The position numbers were made by a program, and so were the translations under genes. From contig JNVT01000061.1 in assembly GCA_000737985.1 (NCBI GenBank), positions 1 to 64,000 of the forward strand: 64,000 nucleotides of DNA. Direction: 5' to 3'. Shown here one piece after another: positions 1 to 8,738 of this stretch (positions within the stretch are counted from its first letter, which is position 1; every line of letters begins with the position of its first letter). The notes under the pieces are model-generated. The model was not told the DNA's origin, ran no database searches, and saw nothing but the letters and a program-made list of their open reading frames with translations. Origin of the DNA: Gammaproteobacteria bacterium MFB021 (GTDB taxonomy: Bacteria; Pseudomonadota; Gammaproteobacteria; Pseudomonadales; Halomonadaceae).

Positions 1-840
1 TTGGCCACGCTGCTGACGATGCTGGCGATCGCCATCGCCTTGATCCTGCCCGCCGGGCTGTGGCTGGTGCTGGACAGCGCCCAACTGCTCGATGCCCAGC
101 TCGACGAGAGCGCTACGCTGACGGTCTACTTCGATCACGATATCGACGAGAGCCGCGCGTTGTCGCTCTCCGAGACGCTGGGTGCCGAGCCCGGCGTGGC
201 CGGGACGCGGCTGGTGACCGCCGCCGAGGGGCTGGACGAGTTCCAGCGCGCCCTGGGGGTGGATGATGCGCTCAGCCAGCTCGAGCGCAACCCGCTGCCG
301 GCCAGCGTGGTAGTGACGCCGGACGACCCGAGCCCGGCCGCGGTACAGGCGCTGAGCCAGCGCCTCGGTCAGCTACCGGGGGTGGACGAAGTGCGCCTAG
401 ACCTGGCCTGGCTCGACCGTCTGCAGCAGCTGGCGGCGCTGGGCCAGCGGGTGGCGCTGGCGCTGGGGTTGCTGTTCGGGCTCGGCGTACTGCTGGTGGT
501 GGGCAATACCATTCGTCTGGCGGTGGAGAGCCGGCGTCAGGAGATCGAGGTGGTGACCCTGATCGGTGCCACTCACGCCTTCGTCCGGCGGCCGTTCCTC
601 TACAGCGGGGCCTGGTACGGGCTCGGCGGTGGGCTACTGGCGCTGGGCATTCTGGCCGTGGGCGGCAACTGGCTGGCCGCGCCGGTGAACGCGCTGGCCC
701 AGAGCTACGGCGCGCACTTTGCGCTACCGACTTTAGGCGTGTCCAACTCGGTTTTTCTGCTGCTCTTTAGTACACTACTGGGCTGGTTGGGCGCGTGGCT
801 CGCCGTCGGTCGTCATCTGGCTGAGACCAAGCCGCGCTAG
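1..840 (+). CDS. ftsX: Cell division protein FtsX, 5' end cut off by window
   Basis: Inner-membrane partner of the ATPase FtsE. The FtsEX complex acts at the septum and controls cell-wall hydrolases through the periplasmic loop of FtsX. The visible 279 residues show one membrane segment at about 5-25, a periplasmic domain (about 30-140), then three hydrophobic segments (about 148-170, 200-225 and 248-268), which is the FtsX layout. FtsX is usually longer than 300 residues and starts with a cytoplasmic tail, so the real start lies left of the window and the TTG at base 1 is not a true start. The following gene is rpoH, the usual ftsYEX-rpoH order. The TAG stop overlaps the left edge of a dispersed repeat. 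Confidence 0.9.
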   Translation: MATLLTMLAIAIALILPAGLWLVLDSAQLLDAQLDESATLTVYFDHDIDESRALSLSETLGAEPGVAGTRLVTAAEGLDEFQRALGVDDALSQLERNPLPASVVVTPDDPSPAAVQALSQRLGQLPGVDEVRLDLAWLDRLQQLAALGQRVALALGLLFGLGVLLVVGNTIRLAVESRRQEIEVVTLIGATHAFVRRPFLYSGAWYGLGGGLLALGILAVGGNWLAAPVNALAQSYGAHFALPTLGVSNSVFLLLFSTLLGWLGAWLAVGRHLAETKPR

Positions 841-904
841 GCTATGTACGAAAACTACTCAGTACGAAAACTACCTGCGCTCGCTGACTTTTCGTACAAA
901 CCCT
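839..904. repeat. Dispersed hairpin repeat, copy A (short form)
   Basis: The block GTACGAAAACTAC occurs twice in tandem (846-858 and 862-874). It is followed by CTGCGCTCGCTGAC and then TTTTCGTAC (889-897), which pairs with GTACGAAAA at 862-870. The right end TTTTCGTACAAACCCT is identical to copy B (3981-3996) and, inverted, to copy E (40162-40177). The central hairpins of the full-length copies are missing. The left edge overlaps the ftsX stop codon. The rest of the ftsX-rpoH gap (905-1205) holds no recognisable gene. Confidence 0.75.
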
Positions 905-1065
905 GGCGAGGCCCGACCGAGACGGCACGCGACGTCTGCGTCATCTTCACGCCAGCCTGACATGGCAGTAGCGGCTGGCACGGTCATCGTTTTCCTCGGG
1001 GTGGTCATAGTCTCGAGGCATGACGTCGATAGCCGCTCGAACACCGGGTCGCGCTGGCCCAATGA

Positions 1066-1096
1066 TTGAACTTTTGTCTACACTCGGGGTCATAAA
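1066..1096 (+). promoter_or_regulatory. Weak sigma70-like promoter candidate for rpoH
   Basis: TTGAAC (1066-1071) and CATAAA (1091-1096) are separated by 19 bp, upstream of rpoH. The spacing is longer than ideal. In enterobacteria rpoH has several promoters; no clear sigmaE-type element was recognised here. This is a suggestion only. Confidence 0.22.
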
Positions 1097-1205
1097 GGCA
1101 TCCCTAGAGCATAGACAGGCCTAACAACCTGCGGCGGTGCGATGCGACGCCTGAGCGATACCACGTTCGGCACCGCGGGCACCGCCTAGCATGGAGACAC
1201 GGCAT

Positions 1206-2072
1206 ATGAGCACCAGTCTTCAAACCATCGGCAACCTTTCGCCGGGCCACGACCTCAACGGCTATATCCAGGCGGTCAACGGCATCGCCGTGCTGACGGC
1301 CGAAGAGGAGCACGCCCTGGCGGTGCGCCTGCACGAAGAGGACGACCTGGAGTCGGCGCGCCGGCTGATCATGTCGCACCTGCGTTTCGTGGTGCATATC
1401 GCGCGCAGCTACTCGGGCTACGGTCTGCCCCAGGCCGACCTGATCCAGGAAGGCAATGTCGGCCTGATGAAGGCGGTCAAGCGCTTCGACCCCTACCAGG
1501 GCGTGCGTCTGGTCTCCTTCGCGGTGCACTGGATCAAGGCCGAGATTCACGAGTACGTGCTGCGTAACTGGCGCATCGTCAAGATCGCGACCACCAAGGC
1601 CCAGCGCAAGCTGTTCTTCAACCTGCGCAGTGCCAAGAAGCGCCTGGCGTGGTTGAACAACGACGAAGTCGATGCCATTGCCAAGGATCTCGACGTCAAG
1701 CCGAACGTGGTGCGCGAGATGGAAGGGCGGCTCTCGGCCTACGACGCCGGCTTCGATGCCAGCCCCGGCGAGGACGACGAGCAGAGCTACCAGGCGCCGG
1801 CCCAGTATCTTGAGGACAGCAGCTTCGATCCGGCAGCGCAGCTCGAAGCCGATGACTGGGAGGCGGACTACACCCGCCGCCTGCGTGATGCGCTGGCGCT
1901 GCTCGACGACCGCTCGCGGGACATCCTGCAGCGGCGCTGGCTCTCCGAGGAGAAGTCGACGCTACACGAGCTCGCCGATGTCTACGGTGTCTCCGCCGAG
2001 CGTATCCGCCAGTTGGAGAAGAACGCCATGAAGAAGATCAAGCAGCAACTGGGCGACGCCCTCGCTGCCTGA
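1206..2072 (+). CDS. rpoH: RNA polymerase heat-shock sigma factor RpoH (sigma32)
   Basis: Alternative sigma factor that directs RNA polymerase to heat-shock promoters. Region 2 is strongly conserved ([10 protein letters not shown], the RpoH hallmark QRKLFFNLR, and [20 protein letters not shown]), and region 4 ends with an HTH containing [16 protein letters not shown]. The length of 288 residues fits the family. An ATG at 1191 is in frame, but its own bases (TGGAGAC) form the Shine-Dalgarno sequence for the ATG at 1206, which gives the expected N-terminus. The gene follows ftsX, as is typical, and has a strong terminator just downstream. Confidence 0.97.
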   Translation: MSTSLQTIGNLSPGHDLNGYIQAVNGIAVLTAEEEHALAVRLHEEDDLESARRLIMSHLRFVVHIARSYSGYGLPQADLIQEGNVGLMKAVKRFDPYQGVRLVSFAVHWIKAEIHEYVLRNWRIVKIATTKAQRKLFFNLRSAKKRLAWLNNDEVDAIAKDLDVKPNVVREMEGRLSAYDAGFDASPGEDDEQSYQAPAQYLEDSSFDPAAQLEADDWEADYTRRLRDALALLDDRSRDILQRRWLSEEKSTLHELADVYGVSAERIRQLEKNAMKKIKQQLGDALAA

Positions 2073-2101
2073 TCGTTGATCGGCGCACTCGCAGCGCGAA
2101 G

Positions 2102-2131
2102 GCCCGACATGCTCAGCATGTCGGGCTTTTT
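2102..2131 (+). terminator. Rho-independent terminator of rpoH
   Basis: An 11-bp perfect stem GCCCGACATGC / GCATGTCGGGC with loop TCA is followed by TTTTT. It lies 30 bp after the rpoH stop, between the convergent rpoH and slmA genes. Confidence 0.92.
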
Positions 2132-2178
2132 GCGTTACAGGGCTTGAGTCAGTATCGCCGGGTCAGGCCAGCGCCGGC

Positions 2179-2793
2179 TCAGGCGCTGGTGGTCGTTTGT
2201 CCTACCAGTAGCTGCGCGCCGAGCAGGGTCCACTGATCCTGCCAGTGAGCGCTCGGCAGATGGCGGAAGTCGCTGCGCACGTACTGACTGATGCGGCCTT
2301 CGACGAAGGCGGCGAGCAGATTGGCGCTGGCCGAGACGGCGACCCGCGGACGCAGCCCCTCGCGCAGCTCGGCTTCGCGCAGAATCTGCTTGAACTGGGT
2401 CTCCAGGCGCTCGAACAGCTGCGACATGCGCGTGCGCAGCCTGGCTGTTTCGCCGGTGAGCACGTCGCCATCCATGAGCCGGCTGAGCCCCGGGTTCTTC
2501 TCGGCGAACATCAGCACCAGCTGCACGATCGTCTCGCAGCGGCCGAGGGCATCCGGTGTCTCTTCGAGAATCCGCCGGATGCGCTCGAACAGACTGGTCT
2601 CGATGAACTCGATCAGCCCCTCGAACATGCGCGCCTTGCTGGGGAAGTGGCGATAGAGCGCCGCTTCGCTGACGCCGACCTGACGCGCCAGGGCGGCGGT
2701 GGTGATCCGTTTGCCGCTGTCCTCTTCCAGCATCAGTGCGAGTGCCTGGAGGATCTGTTCGCGGCGGGAGAGCGTTGAAGTTGCCTGCGTCAT
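2179..2793 (-). CDS. slmA: Nucleoid occlusion factor SlmA (TetR family)
   Basis: DNA-bound inhibitor of FtsZ assembly that prevents septation over the nucleoid. The 204 residues (E. coli 198) carry an N-terminal TetR helix-turn-helix with the nearly invariant GVSEAALYRHFPSK (about 40-53), followed by the SlmA-specific LIEFIE and NPGLSRLM stretches. These separate it from generic TetR repressors. It lies downstream of argB on the same strand, 126 bp away across a long hairpin. The algC-argB-slmA neighbourhood supports the call. Confidence 0.92.
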   Translation of the reverse strand: MTQATSTLSRREQILQALALMLEEDSGKRITTAALARQVGVSEAALYRHFPSKARMFEGLIEFIETSLFERIRRILEETPDALGRCETIVQLVLMFAEKNPGLSRLMDGDVLTGETARLRTRMSQLFERLETQFKQILREAELREGLRPRVAVSASANLLAAFVEGRISQYVRSDFRHLPSAHWQDQWTLLGAQLLVGQTTTSA

Positions 2794-2837
2794 GAGCGTT
2801 CTTGTCGGTGGTGGTGTCTTGGCTCCTGCCTGGAGTG

Positions 2838-2890
2838 GCTCCGCCGCACGCGTCCGGGGCGATGACGCCCCGGACGGTGCATGGCGGAGC
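2838..2890. other. Long near-perfect hairpin between argB and slmA
   Basis: The inner stem is 11 bp (2851-2861 with 2866-2876, loop ATGA). It continues outward through GCAC/GTGC (2846-2849 with 2877-2880) and GCTCCGCC/GGCGGAGC (2838-2845 with 2883-2890). This gives about 23 paired positions with one small bulge. There is no T-run on either side, so it is not a standard terminator. It could limit read-through or protect a transcript end. Confidence 0.6.
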
Positions 2891-2919
2891 GGGCCATCCT
2901 GGCCCGTGTCGAAAGTGCG

Positions 2920-3822
<903 letters not shown>

Positions 3823-3851
3823 TCACTGCTCCCAGGTTGGAATGAATGTCC

Positions 3852-3996
3852 CTAGGCTCAGTACGAAAACTGTCTGCGCTCGGCAATACCGCGTTAAAAA
3901 TTGGCTCAAAATGCTCATTTACACCCCGTAAACTCCGCTTTTTCGCCAATTTTTGCCTTGTCTTGCCTTCGCTCGCCGACTTTTCGTACAAACCCT
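3852..3996. repeat. Dispersed nested-hairpin repeat, copy B (full length)
   Basis: Three nested stems are visible. The outer one is GTACGAAAA (3861-3869) with TTTTCGTAC (3981-3989). The middle one is AAAAATTGGC (3896-3905) with GCCAATTTTT (3945-3954), 10 bp perfect. The apical one pairs AAAA and GC with GC and TTTT, and TTTAC (3918-3922) with GTAAA (3928-3932). The left edge reads CTAGG, as in copies A and D. It fills most of the algC-argB gap. The segments CTGCGCTCGGCAATAC and TTCGCTCGCCGA recur, with small changes, in copy C. Confidence 0.85.
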
Positions 3997-4026
3997 TGTG
4001 CATGTTTTTCTCGACACCCGACGTGC

Positions 4027-5433
4027 TCAGAAGGGCAGCGTCGCGTCGGGCACCTCGGCCTCGAGGGCGCGACGGAAATATCCCTGAATGCGTTCGAGGG
4101 CGGCCTGATCCCGACCCTCGAAGCGCAGCACCAGCATCGGCGTGGTGTTGGACGCGCGGCACAGCCCCCAGCCGTCGGGATAATCGACGCGAATGCCGTC
4201 CAGCGAGGTTCTGACCCCGTCGGCGCCGAAATCGCCATTCTCCGCCAGGCGCGCAACGATGGCGAACTTGGTCTCGTCGCTGACCGTGACGTTGAGCTCC
4301 GGCGTGCTCGGGTCCTGCGGGTAGTCGGCGAAGAAGGCGTCGGCACTGCGCGGCTGATTCGCCAGGATCTCGAGCAGCCGGGCGGCGGCGTAGAGGCCGT
4401 CATCGAAACCGTACCAGCGCTCTTTGATGAAGATGTGTCCGCTCATCTCACCGCCGAGCTGGGCACCGGTCTCGCGCATGCGTGCCTTGATCAGCGAGTG
4501 GCCGGTGTACCACATTTCCGGCTCGCCCCCGGCGCGCTCGATGCGCTGAGCCAGATGGCCGGTGCACTTGATGTCGAAGACCACCTTGGCGCCCGGGTTG
4601 CGTTCGAGCATGTCCTCGGCGAAGGCCATCAGCAGGCGATCGGGATAGATGATCTCCCCCGATGGCGTGACCACGCCCAGACGGTCGCCGTCGCCGTCGA
4701 ACGCCAGCCCGATGTCGGCGTCGTGGGCGGCTACCGCGGCGATCAGATCGGCCAGATTCTCGGGCTTGCCGGGGTCCGGGTGGTGGTTGGGAAAGTCGCC
4801 GTCGATCTCGGCGTAGAGCGGTACGGTTTCCGCCCCCAGCGCCGCGATCAGCCTGGGGCCGAGCTCGCCGGCGACGCCGTTGCCGCAGTCCACCACCGCC
4901 TTGAGCGGCCGCGCCAGATGCACGTCGCCGAGGATGCGGTCGAGATAGCGCTGGCTCAGATCGCGATGCTCCAGGCGGCCCTCGCCGTGGCTCAGATCAT
5001 TCTGGCGCAGACGCGTATGCAGCGCGGTGATCGCCTCGTTGGAGAGCGCCACGCCATCGAGCACGATCTTCAGGCCGTTGTAATCGGGCGGGTTGTGGCT
5101 GCCGGTGACCATCACCCCGCTGGCGCTCTCGGCCAGGGTGGCGGTGGCGAAGTAGAGCACCGGGGTCGGCACCCGGCCGATGTCGATCACATCGCGGCCG
5201 GCGGCGCGCAGGCCACGGATCAGCGCCGCCGCCAGCATGGGGCCGGAGTGGCGGCCATCACGGGCGACGATCACGCACTGCTGGCCGCGGGCCGCGGCCT
5301 CGCTGCCGATGGCGCGGCCGATCCATTCGACCCCGTCTTCGGTCAGGGTTTCGCCGACCACACCACGGATATCGTAGGCGCGAAAGATCGAGGCGGGCAC
5401 GGCATTGGCGGGTGTCTGCAGGGTTTGGCTCAT
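4027..5433 (-). CDS. algC: Phosphomannomutase/phosphoglucomutase (AlgC-like)
   Basis: Interconverts hexose 6- and 1-phosphates, supplying mannose-1-P and glucose-1-P for GDP-mannose, UDP-glucose, LPS and exopolysaccharide synthesis. The 468 residues carry the N-terminal AYDIRG, the phosphoserine loop TGSHNPPDYNG, the metal loop DGDGDRLG and the sugar loop GEMSGH, in family order. The length equals Pseudomonas AlgC (about 460). The start ATG overlaps the yaeQ stop (ATGA), so the two are probably translationally coupled. The upstream Shine-Dalgarno is weak, which fits coupling. Confidence 0.95.
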   Translation of the reverse strand: MSQTLQTPANAVPASIFRAYDIRGVVGETLTEDGVEWIGRAIGSEAAARGQQCVIVARDGRHSGPMLAAALIRGLRAAGRDVIDIGRVPTPVLYFATATLAESASGVMVTGSHNPPDYNGLKIVLDGVALSNEAITALHTRLRQNDLSHGEGRLEHRDLSQRYLDRILGDVHLARPLKAVVDCGNGVAGELGPRLIAALGAETVPLYAEIDGDFPNHHPDPGKPENLADLIAAVAAHDADIGLAFDGDGDRLGVVTPSGEIIYPDRLLMAFAEDMLERNPGAKVVFDIKCTGHLAQRIERAGGEPEMWYTGHSLIKARMRETGAQLGGEMSGHIFIKERWYGFDDGLYAAARLLEILANQPRSADAFFADYPQDPSTPELNVTVSDETKFAIVARLAENGDFGADGVRTSLDGIRVDYPDGWGLCRASNTTPMLVLRFEGRDQAALERIQGYFRRALEAEVPDATLPF

Positions 5434-6017
5434 GGGGTCTTCTCTGTGGGATTATTCCAATGGTCGAGCTCCAGCGATAGCGTGGTCTGGCCGTCGGTCA
5501 GCAGCCACTGACCCTCCATGCGCGTGGCGTCCACGCTCATGCTGCGGGCGACCCAGCCGGTCAGCGTCTCCAGCGGCGCCGCCGGCACGCTCATCACGCG
5601 CACCCGGGGCAGGGCGCGCACGTCATCGCCGAGCTTCTTCCACCACTGCTCGGCGCTGCGCGGTGAGTAGGGGTAGACGATGACCGTCTCGGCGCGCGAC
5701 AGCCCTTGCTTGATGCGCTTGAGCGACGGCTCGCCCAGCTCGATCCAGGCCAGAATGCGCCCATCCGCGGCAGTGAGCCACAGATCCGGTTCGTCGTCGC
5801 TGCTCAGGCCCCGGGTCATGCGCAGTTCGCCCGGCGCCTCATGGGCCGGCGCGTTGAGCGTGTGGGCGTTGTCGATGAACGCGAGCAGCCGCACCATCAG
5901 GCGAGTGGCGGTCTCGGAGGGGTGGCACGCCACGGTCAGAGCGTGGGTAGCGTAGTAGTGGTGGTCCAGGTCGCTCACATTGAGCCGGGCCTTGTAGATG
6001 GTTGCGCCTAGCGCCAC
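5430..6017 (-). CDS. yaeQ: YaeQ family protein
   Basis: A conserved proteobacterial family with a PD-(D/E)XK nuclease-like fold and no settled biochemical role. The characteristic start ALGATIYKARLNVSDLDHHY and the segments DEPDLW and WIELGEPS are present. The 195 residues compare with about 180 in E. coli. An in-frame ATG lies further upstream (6089), but the GTG at 6017 is preceded by CCAAGGAGAG at good spacing and gives the family N-terminus; the extra residues would come from a dispersed repeat. The stop overlaps the algC start. Confidence 0.88.
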   Translation of the reverse strand: MALGATIYKARLNVSDLDHHYYATHALTVACHPSETATRLMVRLLAFIDNAHTLNAPAHEAPGELRMTRGLSSDDEPDLWLTAADGRILAWIELGEPSLKRIKQGLSRAETVIVYPYSPRSAEQWWKKLGDDVRALPRVRVMSVPAAPLETLTGWVARSMSVDATRMEGQWLLTDGQTTLSLELDHWNNPTEKTP

Positions 6018-6030
6018 GCGACTCTCCTTG

Positions 6031-6174
6031 GAAAACACTGCATAAATGCCTGCGCGAGCGAATCGCTGCGTTGCGTGGTACTCGAACACTCGCCTAACCC
6101 CATGTTATGTCTCGTGTTCTGTGTTCCATGCGCCTTGCGCATCATCTCGCTCGTCGATTTATTCAGCGTTTCCC
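6031..6174. repeat. Dispersed nested-hairpin repeat, copy F (divergent arms)
   Basis: The architecture matches copies B and C but the arm sequences differ. The outer arms are AAACACTGCATAAAT (6033-6047) and ATTTATTCAGCGTTT (6157-6171), 13 of 15 pairing. The middle arms are TGCGTGG (6072-6078) and CCATGCG (6126-6132), with two G-U pairs. The apical arms are GAACAC (6084-6089) with GTGTTC (6114-6119), and TAAC (6095-6098) with GTTA (6104-6107) around loop CCCAT. The segments GCCTGCGC, GCGTT, GCCTTG and TCGCTCGTCGA match equivalent places in B or C. It sits between yaeQ and dut. Confidence 0.7.
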
Positions 6175-6250
6175 TTGCTCGCTTCACGGTCATCGCTTCA
6201 CCTTTGTCATGTCACGGTTGTCGCCCCAGGGCTATCACCGCGAGCGCTGA

Positions 6251-6724
6251 TCACTGCCGGCCGGAGTGGCCGAAACCGCCGGCGGCACGCTCGGTGGCGA
6301 CGAAGTCTTCGACGATCTCGAGCTCGGCCTGCACGACCGGAACCAGCACGTACTGGGCCAGGCGCTCGCCGGGCTCCAGCGTGAAGGTGTCGCGGCCACG
6401 GTTCCAGACCGAGATCATCAGCTCGCCCTGGTAGTCGGAGTCGATCAGGCCGACCAGATTGCCCAGCACGATGCCGTGCTTGTGGCCGAGCCCGGAGCGC
6501 GGCAGCACCACGCCGGCGAGCTGGGGGTTACCGATATGGATCGCCAGGCCGGTGCGCACCAGCGCGCTGTCGCCGGGGGCCAGCGTCAGCGGGGCGTCGA
6601 GCAGGGCGCGCAGGTCCATGCCGGCACTGCCCTCGGTGGCGTAGTGGGGCAGCGGATGGTCGTGCACGCGCGGGTCGAGAATCTTGACCGCGAGCTTGGG
6701 CGCGGGCGAGGCGGGGCTGGTCAT
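6251..6724 (-). CDS. dut: dUTP diphosphatase
   Basis: Hydrolyses dUTP to dUMP and pyrophosphate, keeping uracil out of DNA and feeding thymidylate synthesis. The 157 residues contain the five trimeric dUTPase motifs: [37 protein letters not shown] and the C-terminal GGFGHSG that closes over the active site. It lies downstream of coaBC on the same strand, an arrangement typical of gammaproteobacteria. Confidence 0.97.
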   Translation of the reverse strand: MTSPASPAPKLAVKILDPRVHDHPLPHYATEGSAGMDLRALLDAPLTLAPGDSALVRTGLAIHIGNPQLAGVVLPRSGLGHKHGIVLGNLVGLIDSDYQGELMISVWNRGRDTFTLEPGERLAQYVLVPVVQAELEIVEDFVATERAAGGFGHSGRQ

Positions 6725-6830
6725 GATGAAACCTGATTCCTGCGAAAACGTGATGAATGGGATATTGCCGCCGCCGCGGCGGGCGGCAGCGAATCTGGCA
6801 CTAGCTTACCATCGCTTGGTGGCCGGCGAA

Positions 6831-6850
6831 CGCCGCCGTGCAGGGCGGCG
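6831..6850. other. Hairpin between coaBC and dut
   Basis: A 7-bp perfect GC stem (6831-6837 with 6844-6850) has a 6-nt loop, 34 bp beyond the coaBC stop. There is no T-run, so it is at best a weak or Rho-assisted terminator or a processing site. Confidence 0.35.
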
Positions 6851-6883
6851 TCCATGGATGGGTGTGTGCCGGCACGGGGGGCG

Positions 6884-8125
6884 TCAGGGCAGGCGTGGCA
6901 CCAGATGGTCGAGAATCGCCGTGGCCAGCGCCGTCTTGGGCTGGGGCGCCAGGGCTTGGCGATGCAGTTCCTCCGCTTCTCGCCACAGCAAGGTGGCGGC
7001 GTTGTCGTCGCTGCCGAAGCCCAGCCCCGCCTGGGAGACATCGTTGGCGACGATCAGATCGAGGCGCTTGCGCGCGAGCTTGTCGCCGGCATGGGTCTCC
7101 AGCGCCTGGGTCTCGGCGGCGAAGCCGACGCAGAAGGGGCGCTCGGTACGTGCCGCCACCGTGGCCACGATATCCGGGTTGCGCACCAGTTCGAGCGTCA
7201 TGCCACTGGTGTCGTCGCTTTTCTTCAGCTTGTGCTCGGCGACGCTGGCGGCGCGGTAGTCGGCCACGGCGGCGCAGCCGATGAACAGCTCGCAGGGCAG
7301 TGCGGCCTCCACCGCCGCAAGCATCTCACACGCCGAGAGCACGTCGACACGCGCCACGCCGGGCGGTGTCGCCAGCGCCACCGGGCCGCTCACCAGGGTC
7401 ACCTCGGCGCCACGCGCGGCGCAGGCGGCGGCCAGGGCATAGCCCATCTTGCCGGAGCTGTGGTTGGAGAGGTAGCGCACCGGATCGAGCGCCTCGCGGG
7501 TCGGTCCGGCGGTGATCACCACCCGGCGCCCGGCGAGATCCTGCGTCGAGCTGGCGGCCGCGGGATCGAGCGCTTGCTGCAGCTGGGTGAGGATCGTCTC
7601 CGGTTCGAGCATGCGCCCGAGGCCGACGTCACCGCAGGCCTGATCTCCGGCATCCGGCCCCAGCAGGCGCCAGCCGAGGGTCTCGAGACGCTCGGCATTG
7701 GCCAGGGTCGCCGGGTGGCGCCACATCGCCTGGTTCATCGCCGGGGCCATCAGGCAGCGCGCCTCGCTGGCCAGGCACAGCGTGGTCAGCAGATCGTCGG
7801 CGTGACCGTGGGCCAGGCGCGCCATCAGATCGGCGGTGGCCGGGGCGATCAGGATCACGTCCGCCCACTTGGCCAGCTCGATATGCCCCATGCCGGCTTC
7901 GGCCTCGGGGTCGAGCAGCGAGGTACGCACCGGCTCACCGGTGAGCGCCTGCAGCGTCAGTGGAGTGATGAAAGCCTGGGCGCCGTCGGTCATCACCACG
8001 CGCAACTCGGCGCCGCTCTTCTTGAGCAGACGCGCGAGGTGGGCGCTCTTGTAGGCGGCGATACCGGCGCTGATGCCGAGCAGGATGCGAGTGCCGGCGA
8101 GTCCCGGCCCGAGGGGTAGCGACAT
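6884..8125 (-). CDS. coaBC: Bifunctional phosphopantothenoylcysteine decarboxylase / phosphopantothenate-cysteine ligase
   Basis: Two consecutive steps of coenzyme A synthesis. The N-terminal FMN-dependent CoaC domain shows GISAGIAAYKS with its active-site histidine in the GHIELAKWAD segment, plus APAMNQAMW and the GDVGLGRM substrate loop. The CTP-dependent CoaB domain begins near residue 195 with VVITAGPTREALDPVRYLSN and NHSSGKMG. The ATG at 8125 has an AGGA 10 bases upstream and matches relatives; an in-frame ATG at 8146 would add seven residues and cannot be excluded. In relatives this gene usually neighbours radC; here 11 kb separate them. Confidence 0.95.
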   Translation of the reverse strand: MSLPLGPGLAGTRILLGISAGIAAYKSAHLARLLKKSGAELRVVMTDGAQAFITPLTLQALTGEPVRTSLLDPEAEAGMGHIELAKWADVILIAPATADLMARLAHGHADDLLTTLCLASEARCLMAPAMNQAMWRHPATLANAERLETLGWRLLGPDAGDQACGDVGLGRMLEPETILTQLQQALDPAAASSTQDLAGRRVVITAGPTREALDPVRYLSNHSSGKMGYALAAACAARGAEVTLVSGPVALATPPGVARVDVLSACEMLAAVEAALPCELFIGCAAVADYRAASVAEHKLKKSDDTSGMTLELVRNPDIVATVAARTERPFCVGFAAETQALETHAGDKLARKRLDLIVANDVSQAGLGFGSDDNAATLLWREAEELHRQALAPQPKTALATAILDHLVPRLP

Positions 8126-8214
8126 GGGATACGTGTCCTGAAACATTGGCGCTACCTTACCACCGCAGGGCGCCGGGGCGGAACGCGCACTCCCACCCCG
8201 GCAGGCTCGCTGGG

Positions 8215-8640
8215 CTACTGGTTCGGCGCCTCGATCACCCCTTCACCGGCGACCTCGCCCTGCTTTAGCCACTCGATGCGATCGTCGCCCGCGGCGCGTA
8301 CGCCGTAGCACTCGACGCTGTCGCTGCCGTAGTCGAAGCACATGCGGTCGTCGACGATCCTGGCCTGGCCGGTATAGCCGTCGCCCTGGATCTTGCCGTC
8401 GGTGGCATAGGTCTCGTCGTAGGACTGGCCGTTGGCCATGGCGCCGTGGACGCGGTGCCCCCACACCCGCTGCTGGATCTGGTCGCCGCTGAGTACCCGG
8501 TCGCTCTCCGGCTGTGCCTGCGCGACACCGGCGTCGGCGAAAGCGCTGGAGACACCGCCGCTGAGTGTGGCGGCGAGGGTGGCAGCCATGGCCAGGGTAG
8601 CCAGGCGCTGGCCGGCGGCGAACGCGATGTGTCGTTGCAT
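8215..8640 (-). CDS. Small secreted protein of unknown function
   Basis: No confident family assignment. The 141-residue protein starts at an ATG preceded by GGGAG at good spacing and has a typical signal peptide (charged MQRH, hydrophobic 10-33, cleavage near SSAFADA). The mature part has a short helix (LSGDQIQQRVWGH), a tyrosine-rich middle and a CFDYGSDSVECYG segment with two cysteines that could form a disulfide. It loosely resembles small periplasmic proteins of the DUF995 kind, but this is only an impression. It stands alone between coaBC and the hexonate operon. Confidence 0.6.
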   Translation of the reverse strand: MQRHIAFAAGQRLATLAMAATLAATLSGGVSSAFADAGVAQAQPESDRVLSGDQIQQRVWGHRVHGAMANGQSYDETYATDGKIQGDGYTGQARIVDDRMCFDYGSDSVECYGVRAAGDDRIEWLKQGEVAGEGVIEAPNQ

Positions 8641-8738
8641 GGTGGTACTCCCGAGGAGACGAGGGTGTGACTTCACCATAGCTCAGTCGGCGTCCCTCGC
8701 CATGCATGGACGCCAACCGCATCGCTTCCACCGCTGGC

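Noticed and set aside
1-3. TTG at base 1 as start of ftsX
   Set aside because: The protein would lack the cytoplasmic N-terminal part; the gene is cut by the window edge.
3901-5511. 536-residue open frame opposite algC
   Set aside because: Shadow of algC; its first part would translate repeat copy B.
6832-6870. CCATGGATGG near the coaBC end as another CsrA-type site
   Set aside because: It is not in a hairpin loop; the nearby hairpin presents GTGCAG instead.
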